The notes: generated by a model from the letters alone, not told the origin. DNA of 64,000 nt from Streptomyces sp. NBC_00572 (GCF_026341815.1 NZ_JAPENX010000001.1:5580001-5644000); one strand, 5' to 3'; numbered from the stretch's first letter, positions 1 to 8,900 are shown. Numbers and translations: made by a program.

Positions 1-38
1 GGATGTTCGACCGTGCCGTCCCGCAGTAGGGTCGGCCC

Positions 39-455
39 ATGGACGACGTTCGGGTGGCGGCGATCGCCAGCCTCACCCCGCTCGAAGAGCTGGACAGCGA
101 CCCCTTTCTTGTCGACACGCGCGGTCAGCACGCGGTGTGCGCCCGCTGGGCCGACGACAAGGGGTACGTGGTCGCCCGCCAGCTGCTGTTCTACGGGATC
201 CGGCCCGACCACGAGGCGCTGTGGGCGGACGTGGAGGCAGGGGCGGTCGACCTCTTCGTCGCCGCCAACGAGCGGGTCCTCGCGCGCGCGTTGACCTCCG
301 TGCCCGGTTTCCGCGCCGAGTGCGCGCGGCGCGGGGTACGGGTGGAGACCGCCTGTCCCGACGAGCCGGCGTACGAACCGACGTACGACGCGGCGGCCAA
401 GGCGGGGGTGCACCGGAGGCTCTCCATGCCGACGGCCGGGTACGACGGCTGCTGA
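39..455 (+). CDS. conserved hypothetical protein
   Basis: A 138-residue soluble, acidic protein with no membrane segment or recognisable catalytic motif. It opens with a segment reading as 'SLTPLEELDSDPFLVDTRGQH' and is rich in Trp, Asp and Glu. The ATG at 39 has a short purine run (AGTAGGG) about ten bases upstream, which favours it over the shadow frame that begins at 13. The gene stands alone: a hairpin covers its 3' end and the next gene starts 170 bases later. It looks like one of the uncharacterised single-copy Streptomyces proteins. No function can be assigned. Confidence 0.7.
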   Translation: MDDVRVAAIASLTPLEELDSDPFLVDTRGQHAVCARWADDKGYVVARQLLFYGIRPDHEALWADVEAGAVDLFVAANERVLARALTSVPGFRAECARRGVRVETACPDEPAYEPTYDAAAKAGVHRRLSMPTAGYDGC

Positions 456-475
456 GCAGTCGTACCCGGTACGAC
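438..475 (+). terminator. alternating hairpin at the end of the first gene
   Basis: Three related arms follow one another: GGGTACGAC, GTCGTACCC and GGTACGAC. The middle arm can pair with either neighbour (459-466 with 468-475, or 438-446 with 459-467). The structure overlaps the stop codon and fits a GC-rich intrinsic terminator. Confidence 0.5.
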
Positions 476-628
476 AGCTGCGGAGCAGGCCCCGTTCCTC
501 CTCCGCACACGACCGCCCCGACGTGCGACCTGACACACCCGGGCCGGGCGCCGTCGACCCGTTTTCCCCGCCGATCGTGGGCGTTGTGCCACGCTTGAGG
601 CAGGAAACGGGCGAAAGGTGAAGCGGGC

Positions 629-2770
629 GTGGGTGACGGGCGATGGGGTGGCGCCGACCGCTGGCGGTCCGCGGGCAGTGCACTCGGGCGGGTGATCGTG
701 GTGTGGGCGGTGTCCACGCTCACGATGCTGATCCTCGCCGGGCTGCTTCCCGACTTCGAGCTGCAGTCCGCCGACGGCGACAGCTTCACGAGGACGGCGC
801 TCACCGCTGCCGCGGCGGCCGGCGCGTTCGGTCTGCTCGGCGCGCTCGTGTGGCCGGTGATCGTGCGGGCCCTGCTGCTCGTCCCGGCCCTCGTCCTCGG
901 CCTGCTCGTCTTCTTCCTCAACGGTTCCATGCTGCTCGTCGCGCTCTGGCTGATCCCCGACGGGCGCGGCGCCGCGAACCCCGAGACCGCCGTCGTGGTC
1001 GCCGCCGTCATGTCCGCCGTCGCCTCGGCGACCTCCACCGGCCTCGCGGTCCGCGACGACGGCGCCTATCGGCGCCGTCTCTACCGGCTGACCGGCCGCA
1101 CCCGGCCCCGTGCGTCGGACGACGCACCCGAGCAGGTCCCCGGCACGGTCTTCCTCCAGCTCGACGGCGTCGGGCACCACGTCCTGCGCGGCGCCGTCGC
1201 CGACGGCCTCATGCCGACCGTCGCGGCCTGGCTGGACGCCGGCCACCACCTCACCCCCTGGCGCACCGACTGGTCCAGCCAGACCGGCGCGAGCCAGCTC
1301 GGCATCCTGCACGGCTCCAACGAGGACGTGCCCGCCTTCCGCTGGTACGAGAAGGACACCGGCCGCCTCATGGTGTCGAACCGCCCGGCCAGTGCGGTGG
1401 AGCTCCAGCGCCGGGCCGTGCGCCGCACCGGGGACGGCGGCCTGCTCACCTTCGACGGGGCCTCGCGCGGCAACCTGTTCAGCGGCGGCGCCGACCAGCT
1501 CGCGCTCGTCCTGTCGATGGCCGCCCGGCGCGGCTCGCGCAACCGTTCGCGCGCCGGCTACTTCGCGTACTTCTCCGACCCGGCCAACGCCGTCCGCACT
1601 GCCGGATCGCTGGTCACCGAGTGCGTCCGCGAGATGTTCCAGTCCACCCGGGCGCTGCTGCGCCGCGAGACCCCGAGGGTCTCCCGCGGCGGCACGTACC
1701 CCTTCGTCCGCGCCTTCGCCACGGTCGTGGAGCGGGACGTCGTCGTCTCCGCCGTGATGGGCGACATGCTCGCCGGACGGACCGCCGTCTACGCCGACCT
1801 CGTCGCCTACGACGAGGTGGCTCACCACTCGGGCCCGCACGGCCGGGACACCGACCAGGTGCTGCGGCGCCTCGACCGCTCGATCGGGCTGATCGCCACC
1901 GTCGCCGAGCACGCCCCCCGCCCGTACCGGATCGTGCTCCTGTCCGACCACGGGCAGAGCCCCGGCGAGACCTTCGAAGGGGCGTACGGGCTGACGCTCA
2001 AGGAGCTGGTCAGGGCGGGCTGCGGCCTTCCGGTGCCGCGCCGGGTGCGCCGGACCCGCAGCGGCTCGGAGGCGCGCGACGCGGCCAGGGACGCGCTGCG
2101 TCTCGCGCTGCACCGGCCGGTGGACGAGACCGGCGAGACGGCACGGGAGCTGCCCGCCCGGCCCTCCGAGCCGGTCGTCCTCGCCTCCGGCAACCTCGGT
2201 CTCATCTCCTTCCCCGACGTGCCGCACCGGATGACCCGGGAGGAGATCGACCGGCGCCATCCGGCGCTGCTCCGCACCCTCGCTCACCACCCGGGCGTCG
2301 GCTTCGTGCTCGTGGCGAGCGCCGAGCACGGCTCGGTGGTGCTCGCCCGCGACGGCGCGGAGGTGCCGGTCGCGGAGCTCGACGACGGGGGACCGCTCGC
2401 CGTCTTCGGGCGGGGCGCGGCGCGGGCGGTACGGCGTACGGACGGCTTCCCGCACGTCGCGGACATCATGGTCAACTCGATGTACGACCCGGCGACCGGG
2501 ACCGTGCACGCCTTCGAGGAACAGATCGGGTCCCACGGCGGCCTCGGCGGCGAGCAGTCGCACCCCTTCCTCCTCTCGCCGCCGGAGCTGTCGCCGCCCG
2601 TCGGCGCGGGGGAGGAGCTGGTCGGCGCGGAGCACGTGCACCGGGTGCTGCGGCGCTGGCTGCGCGAGTGCTCGGGGCCGCAGGTGCCGCTGGAGATTTC
2701 ACCGCCCGCAGGCGGATCGGAATCACTTCTTCCGGTCGACGGGCCGGTCGCGCAGGACAAGAACCACTGA
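629..2770 (+). CDS. membrane-anchored alkaline phosphatase / type I phosphodiesterase family protein
   Basis: A 713-residue protein. The first 140 residues hold about four hydrophobic helices resembling the small phage-holin/YvlD-like membrane domain. From about residue 170 an alkaline-phosphatase-superfamily fold begins: FLQLDGVG (metal-site Asp), then a nucleophile region WSSQTGASQ, a YDEVAHHSG metal-ligand segment and VLLSDHGQS, the usual Asp-His metal pair. The C-terminal part continues with SHGGLGGEQSHPF. The likely role is hydrolysis of a phosphodiester or phosphomonoester at the membrane; the substrate cannot be told. The start is GTG at 629, with AAAGGTG upstream. The gene appears monocistronic. 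Confidence 0.8.
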   Translation: MGDGRWGGADRWRSAGSALGRVIVVWAVSTLTMLILAGLLPDFELQSADGDSFTRTALTAAAAAGAFGLLGALVWPVIVRALLLVPALVLGLLVFFLNGSMLLVALWLIPDGRGAANPETAVVVAAVMSAVASATSTGLAVRDDGAYRRRLYRLTGRTRPRASDDAPEQVPGTVFLQLDGVGHHVLRGAVADGLMPTVAAWLDAGHHLTPWRTDWSSQTGASQLGILHGSNEDVPAFRWYEKDTGRLMVSNRPASAVELQRRAVRRTGDGGLLTFDGASRGNLFSGGADQLALVLSMAARRGSRNRSRAGYFAYFSDPANAVRTAGSLVTECVREMFQSTRALLRRETPRVSRGGTYPFVRAFATVVERDVVVSAVMGDMLAGRTAVYADLVAYDEVAHHSGPHGRDTDQVLRRLDRSIGLIATVAEHAPRPYRIVLLSDHGQSPGETFEGAYGLTLKELVRAGCGLPVPRRVRRTRSGSEARDAARDALRLALHRPVDETGETARELPARPSEPVVLASGNLGLISFPDVPHRMTREEIDRRHPALLRTLAHHPGVGFVLVASAEHGSVVLARDGAEVPVAELDDGGPLAVFGRGAARAVRRTDGFPHVADIMVNSMYDPATGTVHAFEEQIGSHGGLGGEQSHPFLLSPPELSPPVGAGEELVGAEHVHRVLRRWLRECSGPQVPLEISPPAGGSESLLPVDGPVAQDKNH

Positions 2771-2939
2771 TTCGTACGTCCTGACGGCCGACACGATCGC
2801 GGTACGACGGTGGTGCGGCCGCCGCGCGACCCGACGATGTGGTGAATCGGTGAACAAAGGGCCCCGCTCTTAGGCCGCACGGGCGGATCTCGGCCCCGGA
2901 GCGCCGTGCCGCGACCCCGACGGGGCAGTACGGATCTCC

Positions 2940-3323
2940 GTGAGCCCCGCGCCCGACCCGACCCCCGCGCCCGCCACCCCTGCGGGCCGCCCGGCGCGCC
3001 CGGACCCCCGAGGGCGCCGCTGGATCGTGCTGCTCCTCGTCCTCGCCGCCCTGTTCGGCACCGGGGCCGGCCTGCTCACCGGCGGTGCCGAACTCCGGCC
3101 CGCTGCCGCTTCCCCGGCGTCCGACCCGAGCGGCGAGACCCACGAGCCGGCCGCCACCGAGGCCGGACTCCCCGGCCGCTCCCGACGGCACCGGACGGGC
3201 CTCCGCCCGGTCCGGCCCCAGCGCCTGTGGCGCGGCGCCGGAAGGCACCACAGGACCCCGGCCCCCGCCCCCGTACCCGCCCCGCGTGGCGACGCGCTCC
3301 GGTGCGTGGTGATGCGCTGCTGA
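2940..3323 (+). CDS. possible small single-pass membrane protein
   Basis: A 127-residue reading frame from GTG 2940. It has a Pro/Ala-rich N-terminus, one convincing membrane segment (WIVLLLVLAALFGTGAGLL, about residues 30-48) and a tail. No clear ribosome binding site is present. After about residue 75 the composition turns Arg/His-rich, while the neighbouring frame turns Ser/Ala/Pro-rich, so the gene may be frameshifted or the ORF partly spurious. The 170 bases before it hold nothing recognisable. Confidence 0.35.
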   Translation: MSPAPDPTPAPATPAGRPARPDPRGRRWIVLLLVLAALFGTGAGLLTGGAELRPAAASPASDPSGETHEPAATEAGLPGRSRRHRTGLRPVRPQRLWRGAGRHHRTPAPAPVPAPRGDALRCVVMRC

Positions 3324-3387
3324 GAGGCCCATGCCTCCCCGCAGTCCCCCCAACATCACCCCCCCCTGCACCACGAGGAGCTTCGCC

Positions 3388-3609
3388 ATGCCCGTCGACC
3401 CGTTCGCCGTTCTCCAGGCCCTGCTGCGCGCCGAGGCCTCCCGGGCCCAGCGATCCGAACGCCCGGCGCCCGACCCCGCCGCCCCGGCCGCGGAGCCGGC
3501 CCCCGCCCCCGCCCCGGCGCCCGAGCCGCTCACGTTCCGGGACGAGCCCATGTACGGGAAGGAGGCGTACCGGAAGGAGTCCACGTACCGGGAGGGCCCC
3601 GTCCGCTGA
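3388..3609 (+). CDS. small Ala/Pro-rich hypothetical protein
   Basis: A 73-residue protein beginning MPVDPFAVLQALLRAEASR, with a central Ala-Pro repeat and a charged Tyr/Lys/Glu C-terminus. A strong ribosome binding site (CGAGGAG) lies nine bases before the ATG and is the main evidence for a real gene. There is no membrane segment. The 230 bases after it hold a CT-rich stretch (about 3790-3840) and no gene I can support. Confidence 0.5.
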   Translation: MPVDPFAVLQALLRAEASRAQRSERPAPDPAAPAAEPAPAPAPAPEPLTFRDEPMYGKEAYRKESTYREGPVR

Positions 3610-3843
3610 CCCTCCGTCACGCCCCGACGCGGGCCACGGCGAAATCCGATTTGCGTACCGGTGTTCGGGCGTACGAGGGTGTTCCGATGACCTCGACCGA
3701 CCGGAACACCAGCCCCGATCGGTCCGCCGGACCCGCGTCCGGCGAGGAGCCGGAGACCGCGCGGGGCCCCGAGGCCACCGCCGGCGCCCCCTGCCTCTGC
3801 CCCCTTGGCCCTCTGCCTCTGCCCCCTCTTCCGGCCCTCTCCC

Positions 3844-5052
3844 TCAGGCCGCTTCCACGGCCTCGAACGTCCGGGCCCGCCGGCGGCCGTGCAGCCAGAC
3901 CAGGGCCGCCACGACGGTGGCGAGGGCGACGAGCGCCACCATGGCCGGGACGAGGCCGACGAGCGGGCCCGCCGCCAGACAGCACACGCCGCCCGCGGCC
4001 AGGGCGGTCGGCCGCCGGCCCGTGGTACGCAGCACGATCGCCGCCGCCCCGACGAGGTACACCCCGACGCCACCCGTCAGCGACCAGGCGACGACCCCGT
4101 GCAGCGGCTCGGCGAGGCCGTAGTGGCCGGTGTCGGCGACCTGTTGGAGGACCTTCTTCATGCCGAGCGCGCACAGCACCACGCCCGCGACCAGCGGAAG
4201 GTGCAGGAAGGTGTACACGTCCCGTGCGAACCGCGTGCGGTCGTCGCCCCGGAGACCGGCGAGCCGGTGCTCGGCCGCCTCGCCGAGCTGCCGGAAGTAC
4301 AGCCGCCACAGGCCGGCCGACAGCAGCAGCCCGGCGGCCGAGGCGCCGAGCACGGCGAAGGTGAGCGGGAGTCCGGAGACGCCGACGCCCATCGCGACGA
4401 TCGACTCACCGAGCGCGATGATCACGATCAGACCGTGGCGCTCGGAGAAGTGCCCGGGGGAGTTGACCCGCCAGCCGGAGGAGCCGGTGACGAAGATGCC
4501 GAGGTAGTCGACGACCACCGCCCCCAGCCACAGCAGGAGTTGGACCCGTCCGCTGTACGCGCTGCCGATCAGGAGCAGCACCAGCGGCGGGACGACGGAC
4601 GTCAGGGCCGTACGGCGCAGGGTGGCGCGCAGGGTGGGGTCGCCGGGGCTGGAGATCCAGTACGAGGCCAGGTGCAGCACGCGCACCGCCCCGTAACAGA
4701 GCACGAACACCAGTGGCGCCGACAGCCCACCCGGCTCGTCCGCGAACACGTCCGGGACGGCGAGCGACACGATCAGGACGACGGCCATGACCGTGACGAG
4801 GACCCCGAACAGGGCGCCGGAGTCGGCCCGTACGACATTCCCCAGCCAGGCGAAGCAGCACCAGCACCACCACAGCAGCGCGAGCACGACCATCGCGCCG
4901 ACCACCCGCACCGGCGAGGGAGCGGCCGCCATCAAGGCGGTGACCTGGGTGATCGCGTACACGAACACCAGGTCGAAGAAGAGCTCCGCGGGCGTCACCG
5001 CGTGATCGTCCCCGGTGGCCACCATGCGAGCCCGTTCCCTGTTCCACGCCAT
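3844..5052 (-). CDS. LtrA-family (low temperature requirement A) membrane protein
   Basis: A 402-residue polytopic membrane protein with about ten to twelve hydrophobic helices. It shows the LtrA signature early in the chain (TPAELFFDLVFVYAI, then a Trp/Cys-rich helix) and the mid-protein segments HFSERHGLIVIIALGESIVA and LWRLYF, which are hallmarks of the family. The founding member was linked to low-temperature growth in Listeria, but the biochemical role is unknown. I chose ATG 5052 (MAWNRER) because GGGGGAGAGA stands just upstream; an upstream in-frame start lacks a site. Before the AICE inserted, this gene was divergent from the small membrane gene now at 30685. Confidence 0.85.
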   Translation of the reverse strand: MAWNRERARMVATGDDHAVTPAELFFDLVFVYAITQVTALMAAAPSPVRVVGAMVVLALLWWCWCCFAWLGNVVRADSGALFGVLVTVMAVVLIVSLAVPDVFADEPGGLSAPLVFVLCYGAVRVLHLASYWISSPGDPTLRATLRRTALTSVVPPLVLLLIGSAYSGRVQLLLWLGAVVVDYLGIFVTGSSGWRVNSPGHFSERHGLIVIIALGESIVAMGVGVSGLPLTFAVLGASAAGLLLSAGLWRLYFRQLGEAAEHRLAGLRGDDRTRFARDVYTFLHLPLVAGVVLCALGMKKVLQQVADTGHYGLAEPLHGVVAWSLTGGVGVYLVGAAAIVLRTTGRRPTALAAGGVCCLAAGPLVGLVPAMVALVALATVVAALVWLHGRRRARTFEAVEAA

Positions 5053-5178
5053 GTGTCTCTCCCCCTTCGGGGAGGCCACTCCCGGCCACCCCGGCGCGAA
5101 CAATACTCACGCCGGGCGACCGGCGACGCGGTGTTCCGAAACCGGCCGGAGGGCCCCGGAACGCCGCCCCGTCGCACG

Positions 5179-5197
5179 CGCATTACCTCGCACGTAA
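5179..5197. other. attL core of the AICE
   Basis: CGCATTACCTCGCACGTAA, identical over 19 bases to the copy at 30550. It lies about 100 bases beyond the 3' end of the integrase gene. No tRNA gene is present at either end, so this element targets an intergenic site. Confidence 0.88.
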
Positions 5198-5266
5198 CGC
5201 CTTGGTTCGCGGCTGGGCACCGTGCCCGCAGGTCACAGCCATCGACTAGCGCCGGAAGGGCGGCGG

Positions 5267-5286
5267 GGGAGCCAAGTAGGGAGCCA
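5267..5286. repeat. putative integrase arm-type sites, left
   Basis: Two direct copies of GGGAGCCA (5267-5274 and 5279-5286), 12 bases apart, between the att core and the integrase stop. The right end carries the same octamer twice in the same orientation, also 12 bases apart (30431-30450). In the excised circle the two pairs would flank the core, as arm sites do in lambda-like attP. Confidence 0.6.
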
Positions 5287-5297
5287 CGGCAGACCAG

Positions 5298-6467
5298 TTA
5301 CGCCTCGTCGGGTCGGAAGATCTCATCCATGGCTTCCGCCCCCTCCGTGATTACGGGACGGAGCTGCTTGCGGTAGACCGTCTCCGTCGTCGCGGTTCCA
5401 CTGTGACCGACCAGCCTGGCGATGACTTCGATCGGCGTCCCGTGATCTGAGAGGAGGGAGACGAAACTCGTTCGGAGCTCTCGGGTCGTCCAGGCCTTCG
5501 GTGTCGAGAAACCGGAGCTCTTGAGCAGGGACCGCAGCTCGCGCAGGACGTTCGTTGAACTCCGCTGCGTGCCGTCGGAGTGGCCAAAGACAAGCCGCTC
5601 CTCGGACCACTCGACCCCGCCGGCGACGCACTCTTCCTGCTGGGTCTGGCGATGCCGTGTCAGAACAACAGCCGCATGATGAGGCATGGTCAGCGACCGC
5701 TTGCTCTTGCGTGTCTTCGTCTCGCCCTTCTTCCTGACCGACCGCCAGACATCGACGTAAGGGCGGTCGTCTCCATCGGTATCGATGTGGACATGCGACC
5801 AAGTGAGGGGCCGCTCTTCCTCCGTGCGGACACCCACGAGCAACGCCAGCACTACATAGGCGTGAATCCAGCTTCCCTGCCCGGTGTGAAGGACGGCGTG
5901 TGCCTCTTCCAAGGAGAGGGACTTACTGGGACGGCCCTCCTTCCCCTGCGCCAGTTCGACGAACTCGACTACGTTTCGCGTCACTTTCCCGTCGCGTTGA
6001 GCCAGAGCGATCGACCGGCGGAGAACGGAACGGATCCTCTTCAGAGTCTCATGAGAGACCTCTTCGGACTTCGCAGTCAGCCACTCGTCGACCTCGTCGG
6101 AGGAGAGCTCGTGAACCTTGGCTTTCCCCAGGTCAGGGATGACGTGGTTCTTGGCCAAGCTTCGGTACGTCTTGATGCTGCCTTCGTCCCGGCCGCGCAA
6201 CCCACGGTTGAGCCAGGTGTTCACGACGGTCTCGACGGTGTTCTTCGCAGAGGACTGAACGCCCGCCTCCAGCTCCTTCCTGAGCTTGCGAAGCTTGCTT
6301 CGAACTTCCGTCTTCGTCTTCCCTGAAACCTTCGTACGTCGTCGAGTCCCGTTCGGTTCGTATCCGAGCGAGATGGCTCCGATGTATCGGTTCTTGGACT
6401 TGTCCCAGTAGATCGAGTCCTCACCGTTCGCTGCCTTCCTGCGCGGTGTGGGTTCGCTGTTGGTCAA
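5298..6467 (-). CDS. int: tyrosine site-specific integrase
   Basis: A 389-residue recombinase that would integrate and excise the AICE at the 19-bp core. Residues about 15-70 form a basic arm-binding domain (IYWDKSKNRYIGAI) and about 75-165 a SAM-like core-binding domain. The catalytic domain shows Arg214 (LLVGVRTEE), a beta-turn Lys near 254 and RELRTSF at 329-335, followed by LVGHSG (His355) and the nucleophile Tyr365 (TETVYRKQ). The second box normally ends in His (RELRHS in close relatives), but here that residue is Thr333. The gene sits at the element end, downstream of the excisionase and separated from it by a strong hairpin. Confidence 0.92.
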   Translation of the reverse strand: MTNSEPTPRRKAANGEDSIYWDKSKNRYIGAISLGYEPNGTRRRTKVSGKTKTEVRSKLRKLRKELEAGVQSSAKNTVETVVNTWLNRGLRGRDEGSIKTYRSLAKNHVIPDLGKAKVHELSSDEVDEWLTAKSEEVSHETLKRIRSVLRRSIALAQRDGKVTRNVVEFVELAQGKEGRPSKSLSLEEAHAVLHTGQGSWIHAYVVLALLVGVRTEEERPLTWSHVHIDTDGDDRPYVDVWRSVRKKGETKTRKSKRSLTMPHHAAVVLTRHRQTQQEECVAGGVEWSEERLVFGHSDGTQRSSTNVLRELRSLLKSSGFSTPKAWTTRELRTSFVSLLSDHGTPIEVIARLVGHSGTATTETVYRKQLRPVITEGAEAMDEIFRPDEA

Positions 6468-6491
6468 AGTGTGAGGGCCTCTCGGAAACGG

Positions 6492-6521
6492 CGGAGGCCG
6501 CGCCTAACGGCGCGGCCTCCG
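6492..6521 (-). terminator. 13-bp hairpin between xis and int
   Basis: CGGAGGCCGCGCC and its exact complement surround a TAAC loop. The hairpin lies between the excisionase stop and the integrase start, in their direction of transcription. It could terminate or attenuate transcription and keep integrase levels low. Confidence 0.55.
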
Positions 6522-6534
6522 AGGTGTCGGCTTG

Positions 6535-6762
6535 TCAGGCGGCGTCGGCTTCGCGCTTCAGCAACTCGATGTACTCCTCGATGTACTCCGTGGGTACGAG
6601 TCGGCGCCGGCCGACGCGAACGGTCCGGAGGCGGCCGAGGCGGATCTCCTCCCACGCGGTGGTGCGCTCGAAGCCGAGCACGTAGGCGGCGTCGAGAACG
6701 GGGTGGAGGCGCCGCTGGAGCGGCATGGAGGTGACGGGCTCGGGCGTCGTGGTGGTTGCCAT
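6535..6762 (-). CDS. xis: excisionase / HTH DNA-binding protein
   Basis: A 75-residue protein with a MerR/HTH_17-like winged helix: LDAAYVLGFERTTAWEEIRLGRLRTVRVG, ending in an acidic helix (EYIEEYIELLKREADAA). Proteins of this size directly upstream of an AICE integrase are typically excisionases or recombination directionality factors that bend attP. It is transcribed with int. The iteron-like cluster lies immediately upstream, so the protein or Rep could act there. Confidence 0.85.
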   Translation of the reverse strand: MATTTTPEPVTSMPLQRRLHPVLDAAYVLGFERTTAWEEIRLGRLRTVRVGRRRLVPTEYIEEYIELLKREADAA

Positions 6763-6807
6763 CGGGCTCCTTCAGCTCGGTCCGGGGCGTGAGAACCCCG
6801 GAAAGTG

Positions 6808-7046
6808 CTGACAGAACTGACAGAACCTCGCCATGTGGCCGTTGACCTGCGGGTTTGGTCGTTTCCAGCGTCGTGACAAAACCTCAAGAAACTCTGACAG
6901 AACCTCCGGGTGGGGGTTCTGTCAGTGCGGGGCCCTCGGGCGGGGTCGAGGTTTTGTCAGAGTTTTCGGAGGTTTTGTCAGAGCTCCGAAAGTGGCTGTT
7001 TCCGCAGGTCATGTGGCTGGTCGGGAGGTTCTGTCAGTTCTGTCAG
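6808..7046. repeat. symmetric iteron-like array; candidate origin of replication
   Basis: Nine copies of GAGGTTYTGTCAG or its GTTCTGTCAG core. Four read on the minus strand (6808-6817, 6817-6826, 6874-6885, 6894-6906), then five on the plus strand (6915-6925, 6948-6960, 6969-6981, 7025-7037, 7037-7046). The change of orientation falls near 6910. The array fills the 297-base gap between the DUF3987 gene and xis, with no ORF in it. The position next to the replication genes suggests oriV; control of xis-int is the alternative. Confidence 0.65.
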
Positions 7047-7059
7047 AGGGTGGGGGGTT

Positions 7060-8601
7060 TCAGGCGCCAGGGGTGGTGCGGGGGTGGGTCTCGTAGCGGG
7101 GGGAGGGCGGCCGGCCACCGCGTCCGCTTCGGGGCGGCGGGGGCTGCTGGCGGACCCAGCCGTGTTCCTCCAGGAGGGCGAGCGCGGGTTCGAGGTCGCT
7201 CATGGCGGGGAAGTCGCCGCGGGCGAGGCCCCGGAACAACTCCCGCTTGGTGAAGGTGGCGGTGCGGGTCTCGCGCAGGTGGGTCAGAAGGGTGTGGGCG
7301 GTCTCCTGGGCGGGGTCGGCGCCCATGGCGTCGAACACGTCGAGGGCGTGGGCGGTGAAGTAGTCCCCGAGGCGGGTGGCGGCGGCCATCGTCTCGGCGG
7401 CGATCGGCCGCGTCCACGCGTCGGCGGGGTGGGCGGCGAGGTGGAGGAGCCCGGCGATGCGAGCGACGGCTCCGTCGCGCTTGCTGGACCACTTGATGAT
7501 GGGTCTGAGGGATCCGCCCTTGTCCTGGCGGGACTCGGTGACGCGCTGGTAGGCGAGGAGCACCGCGTCGGCCTCGGCTGTGAGTGTGAGCTCGGAGGGC
7601 TCGGTCCAGGCCGCGAGGGTCAGTGCGAGGTGCCCGAGCTTCTGGGCGTAGGCGGCGGCCGTGTCGGCCGAGAGCAGCGCTGGGGTGAGGTTGCGGCGGC
7701 CGACGAGGGACTCGGGCTTGGAGTAGAGGAACCGGGCGAGCAGGCCGCGGCCGTCGGCGCCCTTGATCTGCCCGATGGAGTCGAGGACGTCGGGCTGCAC
7801 GGCCAGGCCCATGGTGATGGCGGGACGTTCGATGTGCTGGGCGTCGCGGCCCATGCGGTTGACCCGGACCATGTCGCCGGCGTGGCCCTTGAGGAAGATC
7901 CCCATGTTCGGCGCGCCGGAGTAGCGTCCGGCGATGATCTCGAAGATCTCGCCCTCGGGGGACAGGATGCCGATGCGGCCGTCCTGCTGGGCGAGGGTGG
8001 TCGTCAGACTCTCGGCAGTGATGTCGTCGGCGACGAGCTGTGGCTCGGCGGGGATGGTGGCCTGCTCGGCCGCTTGGGAGAGTGAGACAGCCTCGGCAGT
8101 CAGCCCGGCCCGCTTGTCCGACTCGGCGTTCGCGGCCTTCGCCGCGGCTTTCTCAGCGGCGGCCTTCGACATCCGCGCCGATGCGGCGGCCTCGGCCCGC
8201 TGCGGGGCGGTCAGCTCGACGAGGGCTTTCTCAGCCGCGAGGAGAGGCTGCGTCATGAGGGAGAACACGGCGCTCTTGCGGTTGCCGGGCGGCAGGGCGA
8301 CGGCGGTGTAGAGGTTGACCGGCTCGCGCCACTGGCCCCGGACGTGGACGACGACGCGTCCGCCGGCGGCGGTGCCGAGGACGGCCAGCGCGAGGCACCC
8401 AGCGAGGTCGACAGGGGTCTGGGTCTCCTCGGCCACCTCGGCGGCCATGGTGCCGAGCCAGTCGGGTAGCGCGTCCACGGGGAAGACGGGGAGTTGGCCG
8501 CGCGGGGTGAGGGGTACTGGCTCGTCCCAGACGGGCCCGGCGACGTCCTCGGCGGTCATCTCCTCAAACCCGGCCCAAAGCTCAGGGTCATGCGTGCTCA
8601 T
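7060..8601 (-). CDS. DUF3987-type replication protein (helicase-like partner of Prim-Pol)
   Basis: A 513-residue protein. Residues about 65-135 match the DUF3987 pattern (VDLAGCLALAVLGTAAGGRV, then TAVALPPGNRKSAVF in place of a Walker A loop) and a Walker-B-like stretch RIGILSPEGEIFEII follows. A long Ala/Glu helix lies between them (about 150-205). The C-terminus ends in a winged-helix segment (FTKRELFRGL). Such proteins accompany Prim-Pol in the RepPP class of AICE and probably drive or load the replication machinery. ATG 8601 is preceded by GGAAGGGAAG and overlaps the previous stop by four bases, giving translational coupling. Confidence 0.75.
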   Translation of the reverse strand: MSTHDPELWAGFEEMTAEDVAGPVWDEPVPLTPRGQLPVFPVDALPDWLGTMAAEVAEETQTPVDLAGCLALAVLGTAAGGRVVVHVRGQWREPVNLYTAVALPPGNRKSAVFSLMTQPLLAAEKALVELTAPQRAEAAASARMSKAAAEKAAAKAANAESDKRAGLTAEAVSLSQAAEQATIPAEPQLVADDITAESLTTTLAQQDGRIGILSPEGEIFEIIAGRYSGAPNMGIFLKGHAGDMVRVNRMGRDAQHIERPAITMGLAVQPDVLDSIGQIKGADGRGLLARFLYSKPESLVGRRNLTPALLSADTAAAYAQKLGHLALTLAAWTEPSELTLTAEADAVLLAYQRVTESRQDKGGSLRPIIKWSSKRDGAVARIAGLLHLAAHPADAWTRPIAAETMAAATRLGDYFTAHALDVFDAMGADPAQETAHTLLTHLRETRTATFTKRELFRGLARGDFPAMSDLEPALALLEEHGWVRQQPPPPRSGRGGRPPSPRYETHPRTTPGA

Positions 8602-8900
8602 GCGGCTTCCCTTCCTTCGGTCAGGAGCGGGCAGAGGGCCCGGTGGGCGGCGTGGTCGTCGACGAGGGCGAAGACCCGGCGGTGTCCGACGGCGAACAGG
8701 TCGCGTCTGCACTGGCAGCGGGACGTGGCCGTGGGGATGGTGTTGCGGTCGGGCAGGGTGATGTGGAGCATCCCGACGATCCGGGGCCCGGCGGTCGGGC
8801 GCGGGTCAGGACCAGAAAGGACGCCTTCGGCGACGACCGTCGGCGCGCTACTGCTGTGGGTGGTCGGGGCCGGTTCGGCGGAGCGGGGGTGGTGGGTCAT
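8598..8900 (-). CDS. small AICE hypothetical protein
   Basis: A 100-residue protein tied into the replication operon by ATGA overlaps at both ends, with the Prim-Pol stop and with the DUF3987 start. It has a Pro/Ser-rich N-terminal third and a C-terminal segment with a Cys-x-Cys pair (SRCQCRRDLFAVGHRRVF). There is no membrane helix. Its tight placement suggests an accessory replication role, but I recognise no family. Confidence 0.65.
   Translation of the reverse strand: MTHHPRSAEPAPTTHSSSAPTVVAEGVLSGPDPRPTAGPRIVGMLHITLPDRNTIPTATSRCQCRRDLFAVGHRRVFALVDDHAAHRALCPLLTEGREAA

Noticed and set aside
191..2641. An 816-codon minus-strand frame over the phosphodiesterase-like gene.
   Set aside because: Antisense shadow with Gly/Glu/Val-rich low complexity; the plus strand has clear catalytic motifs.
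3687..4364. An ATG-initiated frame (MTSTDRNTS...) running antisense into the LtrA-family gene.
   Set aside because: Turns Pro/Arg-rich as soon as it overlaps the real gene, and has no ribosome binding site of note.
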